A stretch of DNA of 64,000 nt from Hygrophila difformis (taxonomy: Eukaryota; Streptophyta; Magnoliopsida; Lamiales; Acanthaceae), in NCBI GenBank assembly GCA_030278955.1, contig JAOANR010000004.1:2008845-2072844 (forward strand), written 5' to 3'. The translations under genes and the position numbers were made by a program. The notes beneath the pieces are model-generated. The model saw only the letters and a program-made list of their open reading frames with translations, was not told the DNA's origin and searched no databases. Positions 59,980 to 64,000 of the stretch are shown here, piece after piece; position 1 is the stretch's first letter, and each line of letters begins with the position of its first letter.

Positions 59980-61474
59980 TAAGGGGAGTTGTAATTGATC
60001 AAAAATTATATACTACAACACCCGGTCACTATATTTACATGCATAGCTTTCAAAATTAAGTGTTAGTTGAGAGAAATGATATACTCCTATTAATGACTCC
60101 ATCCACGCAACCAAATAAAATTTATAGTACTATATTTAAATATTCATGAGTTTGTATCCCACACTCAAACTAAAAGATATTATTATTACCAAACGCAGTT
60201 GGCTTTAAGAGTATAGGGCTCTGGCATCTTAAGCAAAGATTTCGAGCCTTTTTACATTCAGAATTTTGCTCTGGGAAAGCAACTCTTCAATGCACATCAT
60301 ATCCTCGAGGGATTAATATATAGCTCAATTTGGCATGGGGATACCCGGTACACGCGGAAAAAAATATGATATTGTTATTATCTAGTTTGACTAAAAATTG
60401 GAATTATAGGTACGTGTTATTCGGATTTTAGACAGCAGTGCACCTTGTTCGAAACTCACATTATTATTAAAGTCTAAAACCTAGGGCTAGCTGTTCATGC
60501 ATTATGGAAATTTTCCAAATTATGAATTCGCTCGCTTTACCTGTATTTTATTAGCAGTTGGCGAAGGGTTTATATCAAGACATTTATTGTGACAGTGCTT
60601 AGAATAATCATTGAACTCATCAACCTCAGACATGATGATAGCCAGAGATGGATGAACCTAAAGACTTATTTGCCAATTAACCCTATCATCTCATCTGTCG
60701 ACACGACACACTCCTAAATTTCATTTTCAACAGGATACATATATATGTGTGTGACAAGACACTCTTGAAGAATTAAAAACAAACAAATACAGATATACAG
60801 TACTAATGGCTGAAGGATACATACATCGGCTGCGACTACAACATTCAACAACCCAAGCATGGTAATATTAAGCAATTAATAAGAAGAGGTTGGTACGGTG
60901 CATTTAATTGATCCTCATATTATGGCTACAAATTGGCCAACACAACACCAGCATCATATATCGAAAACCAGCAGCTTCTTCCACCGGCCGGAAATTAAAG
61001 ACCATGCATACATCAATAAATTTTAATAATATAATTTAATATTTTCTTTCAAAAAAAATATAAATAAAAATGCTTCAATGATAGTACTTGAAAGAAAGTG
61101 CAAGTTAATGAATAGGAGTACTAGGGGTACGTCTAGCGTGCAGGCGTACAGGAGTACAACTGTGGGTGGAGGGAGCATTTTTGTGATGTACACCAAAATT
61201 ATGAGGGCTAGGGTTATTTTTGTAATGTTTTTATTTTTTGACTTTTTTTATTTTGAAACATTACACATCACAAAAAATGATGGAGACATTATCATTGTGT
61301 AGTCTACATATGCAGCTAACAAGTGTGACGGTACCAAAACTGAATTGGGAGTACTAGTACGGGATGCAAGAAATTACACTTTTAACCTTAATTATTAAAG
61401 AAACTCTAATGAAAGGTAAATTCATCCTAGACTATATATATCAATACGATACGAGGGGTTGGTGACTTTATATT
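59980..61474. other. Spacer with a decayed SINE
   Basis: 60188-60358 is a decayed copy of the first SINE family (GCAGTTGGCTTTAAGAG, TTTCGAGCC, ATCCTCGAGGGATTAATA, GGGGATACCC). The remainder, upstream of the KCS gene, is AT-rich with no recognised gene. Confidence 0.55.
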
Positions 61475-61654
61475 CACAACTAGAAAATTTGTGAATTTGG
61501 TAGCTAAAACCGTGGTAGCTAACGAATTTTGATCACTAATATTGTGGTAGCTAACGAATTTCGATCGTAAATTCGGTAGGTAACCTCTTTAGTGATTAAA
61601 TTTTACCAAAAAAAAAATTCAATCCTTAGGAAAAATATATATATATTTGTAGTG
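61475..61654. mobile_element. CACTA-type mini-element with ATT target duplication
   Basis: Begins CACAACTAGAAAATTTG, ends TATTTGTAGTG, and is flanked by ATT on both sides (61472-61474 and 61655-61657), the 3-bp target size of CACTA elements. Subterminal words GGTAGCTAACGAATTT and CGATCGTAAATTCGGTAG match the element at 1-172. 180 bp, non-coding. Confidence 0.78.
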
Positions 61655-62455
61655 ATTTTAGATGAATTTGATAGGCAAATGGAATATTGTTAATTTAAGC
61701 AGAAAAGATCTAGGGCTTCTTAAAGGAAGAGACCCTCTAGAAACAAATGTTAGGGTCAAGGACCCATGGTAAAACATATCATAATAAAGGACCCTCATTA
61801 GTATTAAGTAAAGTATAAATAAAGCAAATTTAATTAGACTAATCTAATTTCATGGGAAAATACAAAAACACCCATTGGATGGGAAAATACAATTACACCC
61901 TCATATCTCAAATATCTCAAATGCCCTACACCCAACGTTCCATTCATCGCGATTTCATATTTTGCCCTATTATTCCCGCGATTGCACTGTGGAAGGCGGT
62001 GGCGGACGGATGTCGTACGGCGGAGGACGGCGACGAGGGCAGTGAAGCAGGCGTGGAAGGGTTGAAGAATCTAAGCTAGGGCTTATTAGAGTAAGTGGCT
62101 CAATGTTGTTTATTGGGTTTTTTTGTAGAATCGTATTTCATCGCTTGTGTAGGAGAGAAAGTGAATATACTTCTTTGTTTCATTTGCTTGTATGTTTGTA
62201 TCAGTGTATAGTTTGAGATAGAATATCAAAGTAATGAATGTTATGATGAATGTTATACTGTGGTGAAGATATAGAATGTGATATATTCATCAAAGATGAA
62301 TGTTATCAAAGATACAGAATGTTATACTGTGGTGAATGGTTTGAGATAGAATGTGATATATTTTACTTTATGATCGTTCATGGGATATTTATTTGATAGG
62401 TAGTGTGAAATCGTTGAATGGTAATGTTGTTTTGTTTGCATTTATTGAAAAGAAA
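61655..62455. other. 5' region of the MULE transposase gene
   Basis: No domain here. The GC-richer segment 61970-62080 and the T-rich segment after it could be an untranslated leader exon and intron. The palindromic stretch GGGCTTCTTAAAGGAAGAGACCC at 61710-61732 might belong to a MULE terminus, but the other end is outside the window. Confidence 0.35.
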
Positions 62456-63932
62456 ATGAGTACTAGTGGGGGGCATGGCGAAAGTAGTAGCTTTAGCTTA
62501 CTCGCTATTTGTCAATATAATGATGAAATGTCTATAAAGAATGAGACGACGGTGAATGATGTGCATAGGGAGATCATAGACCGATGGCCAGATTTTGATC
62601 CTCTATTATACACTCTGAAATATGAAGCGCCCGGCGACAAGTTGCTTGTTAGAATAAAAACGGACAACGATATAAAATTGATTATTCAATATCACATGTT
62701 AGCGAATGTACATTTGTGCAATGTGGTAGCCAAGTCAAACGGGACGCCAGAGAAGAGGAGAATGTATGATTTGTTGTATGCTTATTTCGTATAATTCATT
62801 TGGCATGTTAACAGTGGGTGGAATAACAAAGGTATGATGTTGTAGGGTGGAGGATGCATTGGAGTTCGAAAACCATGATGAAATGGCTTTGGTGAGGATG
62901 GAAGCAGAGGCTTTTGGTGGACGCTCTGGAGGCATTGAGCGCATTGAAGGAAAAGGGCAAACGTTTGAAAATGTTGAGCATTTTCGCCGCGTTTTGAGGA
63001 CATTTTGCATTGCCACAAAGAAAGGGTTCAGATACGTAAAGAATGGGAAGAACAAAGTTATCGCGAGATGTACGGTGGAAGGATGCTGGTGGCAGATATA
63101 TGCATCCTATCATACGTCGGACGAGACATTTGGCATTCGGACTTGTACCCTACAACATACTTGTGGAGTTAACCGTATAATGGATACAAATCATCCACAA
63201 GCCTCATCTAATAGGGTTGCTAGTATGATAATGGATGAAGTGAGAACTGTACCGACTTATAGAGCTAGACAAGCAATGGATGATATGAAGATTCAATTTG
63301 GCGTAGACATACCCTACCACAAAGCTTGGATGGGGACAGAAATAGCATTGAGAGAAATACATGGAAAAGACAAGGATTCATTCAATAGACTAAAGGATAT
63401 GTGCCAAGCCTTGAAGGATTCGAACCCCGGTACTATTACCGCATTCGAGATATTTCCCGACACAGACAAGTTCCACCGGGCCTTTATTTGCTTGGGCGCG
63501 TGCATGCGGGGATTCTTGGTTGGATGTCGTCCTATTTTGTTTCTTGATGGCACACACATAAAGACAAAGTGGAAAGGACACGTTCTTGGGGCCATAGTGC
63601 CGGACGGAAACAATGGCATATTCACCGTAGCATTTGCAAGTGCGTGTTTAGTTTATGCATAAATATTTTGTTACCTTATGCATACGCAAGTTTATTTGGT
63701 ATTTAATTTTCAATATTTTGTAGTTGTGGACGGTGAGACCAACGAGAGCTGGGGTTGGTTTTGTCAAAAGTTGTGTGGAGCCATTGAAGCACAAAGAGAG
63801 GACTTCGATTTTCAGAAGCTCGTTTTGTTCATGGATAGGCACCCAGGGCTCCTGAATGCAAAAAGGGATGTATTCCCAACATGCTTGCATGCAATATGTC
63901 TACGTCATTTGATAGATAATTTTAAAACTGAT
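62456..63932 (+). CDS. MULE (MuDR-type) transposase, 5' exons, continues beyond the window
   Basis: Exon 1 is 62456-62763 (first ATG of the MSTSGGHGES reading), exon 2 is 62846-63639 and exon 3 is 63724-63932. The introns 62764-62845 (82 bp) and 63640-63723 (84 bp) are GT...AG and keep the frame; another GT at 63933 opens an intron running off the edge. Exon 1 codes a PB1-like N-terminal domain typical of plant MULE proteins. Exon 2 carries the MuDR DNA-binding domain (FCIATKKGFRYVKNGKNK, CTVEGCWWQI, a C2HC-type set) and begins the catalytic domain (FLDGTHIKTKWKGHVLGA, first Asp). Exon 3 has the second Asp region (VLFMDRHPGL) and CLRHLIDNF. No stop or frameshift is visible in the exons, so this copy may be intact. 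Confidence 0.85.
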
Positions 63933-64000
63933 GTACGTGTCCCATTTTAAAATATCAAAATAACTCGTGATGTTTATTGAATTGAATGGTTTATTTGATG

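Overview
This is a plant nuclear DNA window, almost certainly from a eudicot. The evidence is plant-type introns, a plant-specific LOB-domain gene, a fatty-acid elongase (KCS) gene, plant retrotransposon primer-binding sites, Stowaway MITEs, Helitrons, tRNA-derived SINEs and a fragment of plastid rpoB. About nine tenths of the window is mobile-element DNA or AT-rich spacer. Only two host genes are convincing: the first exon of a LBD1/LBD11-like LOB-domain gene at the left edge (minus strand), and a complete intronless 3-ketoacyl-CoA synthase at 58521-59879 (minus strand). A MULE transposase gene runs off the right edge.

Layout. 1-3535: a CACTA-type mini-element in the LBD intron, the LBD exon and core promoter, a Stowaway MITE, and a 650-bp MULE-type element with a 10-bp target duplication and about fifteen internal GTCGCTGA-like repeats. 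3541-29472: a minus-strand Ty1/copia (Sirevirus-like) element with TTAAT target duplications. It has lost reverse transcriptase and RNase H and carries an env-like/plant-transposon-protein ORF directly after integrase. Nested inside its gag (10448-28146, TTCCC target duplications) is a plus-strand LTR element with 4.5-kb LTRs and a tRNA-Asp primer-binding site, but no recognisable gag, protease, RT or integrase. It carries instead an apparently spliced gene and a second ORF with a plant-transposon-protein (PF20167-like) domain.

29473-38167: gene-free spacer with a 1.2-kb foldback MULE (perfect 10-bp target duplication), a second GTCGCTGA-type element and several Stowaways. 38168-43699: a LINE (L1/RTE-type plant clade) with both ORFs, broken by one stop and one frameshift. 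43700-48533: spacer with a CACTA fragment, a young SINE with an 18-bp target duplication, and a plastid rpoB fragment joined to a LINE RNase H remnant. 48579-54872: a hAT-like element containing a second hAT-like element containing a decayed Helitron with PIF1 helicase remnants. 54873-58500: LTR-like debris, an orphan TATA promoter, a Stowaway and SINE pieces. 58521-64000: the KCS gene, a SINE relic, a CACTA mini-element and the 5' part of the MULE transposase gene.

The most unusual structure is in the nested LTR element. It has arrays of about 65-75-bp nested palindromes built from TTTGTCGCGGAA / TTCCGCGACAAA half-sites, repeated about every 70-110 bp. They lie upstream of the LTR TATA box, downstream in the LTR, and immediately upstream of a second internal promoter that shares the LTR promoter's site-II, telo-box and TATA layout. 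The internal promoter feeds an exon (ATG at 16090) that splices in frame over a 1.5-kb intron to a 700-residue ORF of unknown function. I regard this as the best candidate for something undescribed. All boundary and family calls were made by eye; no database or alignment was run.
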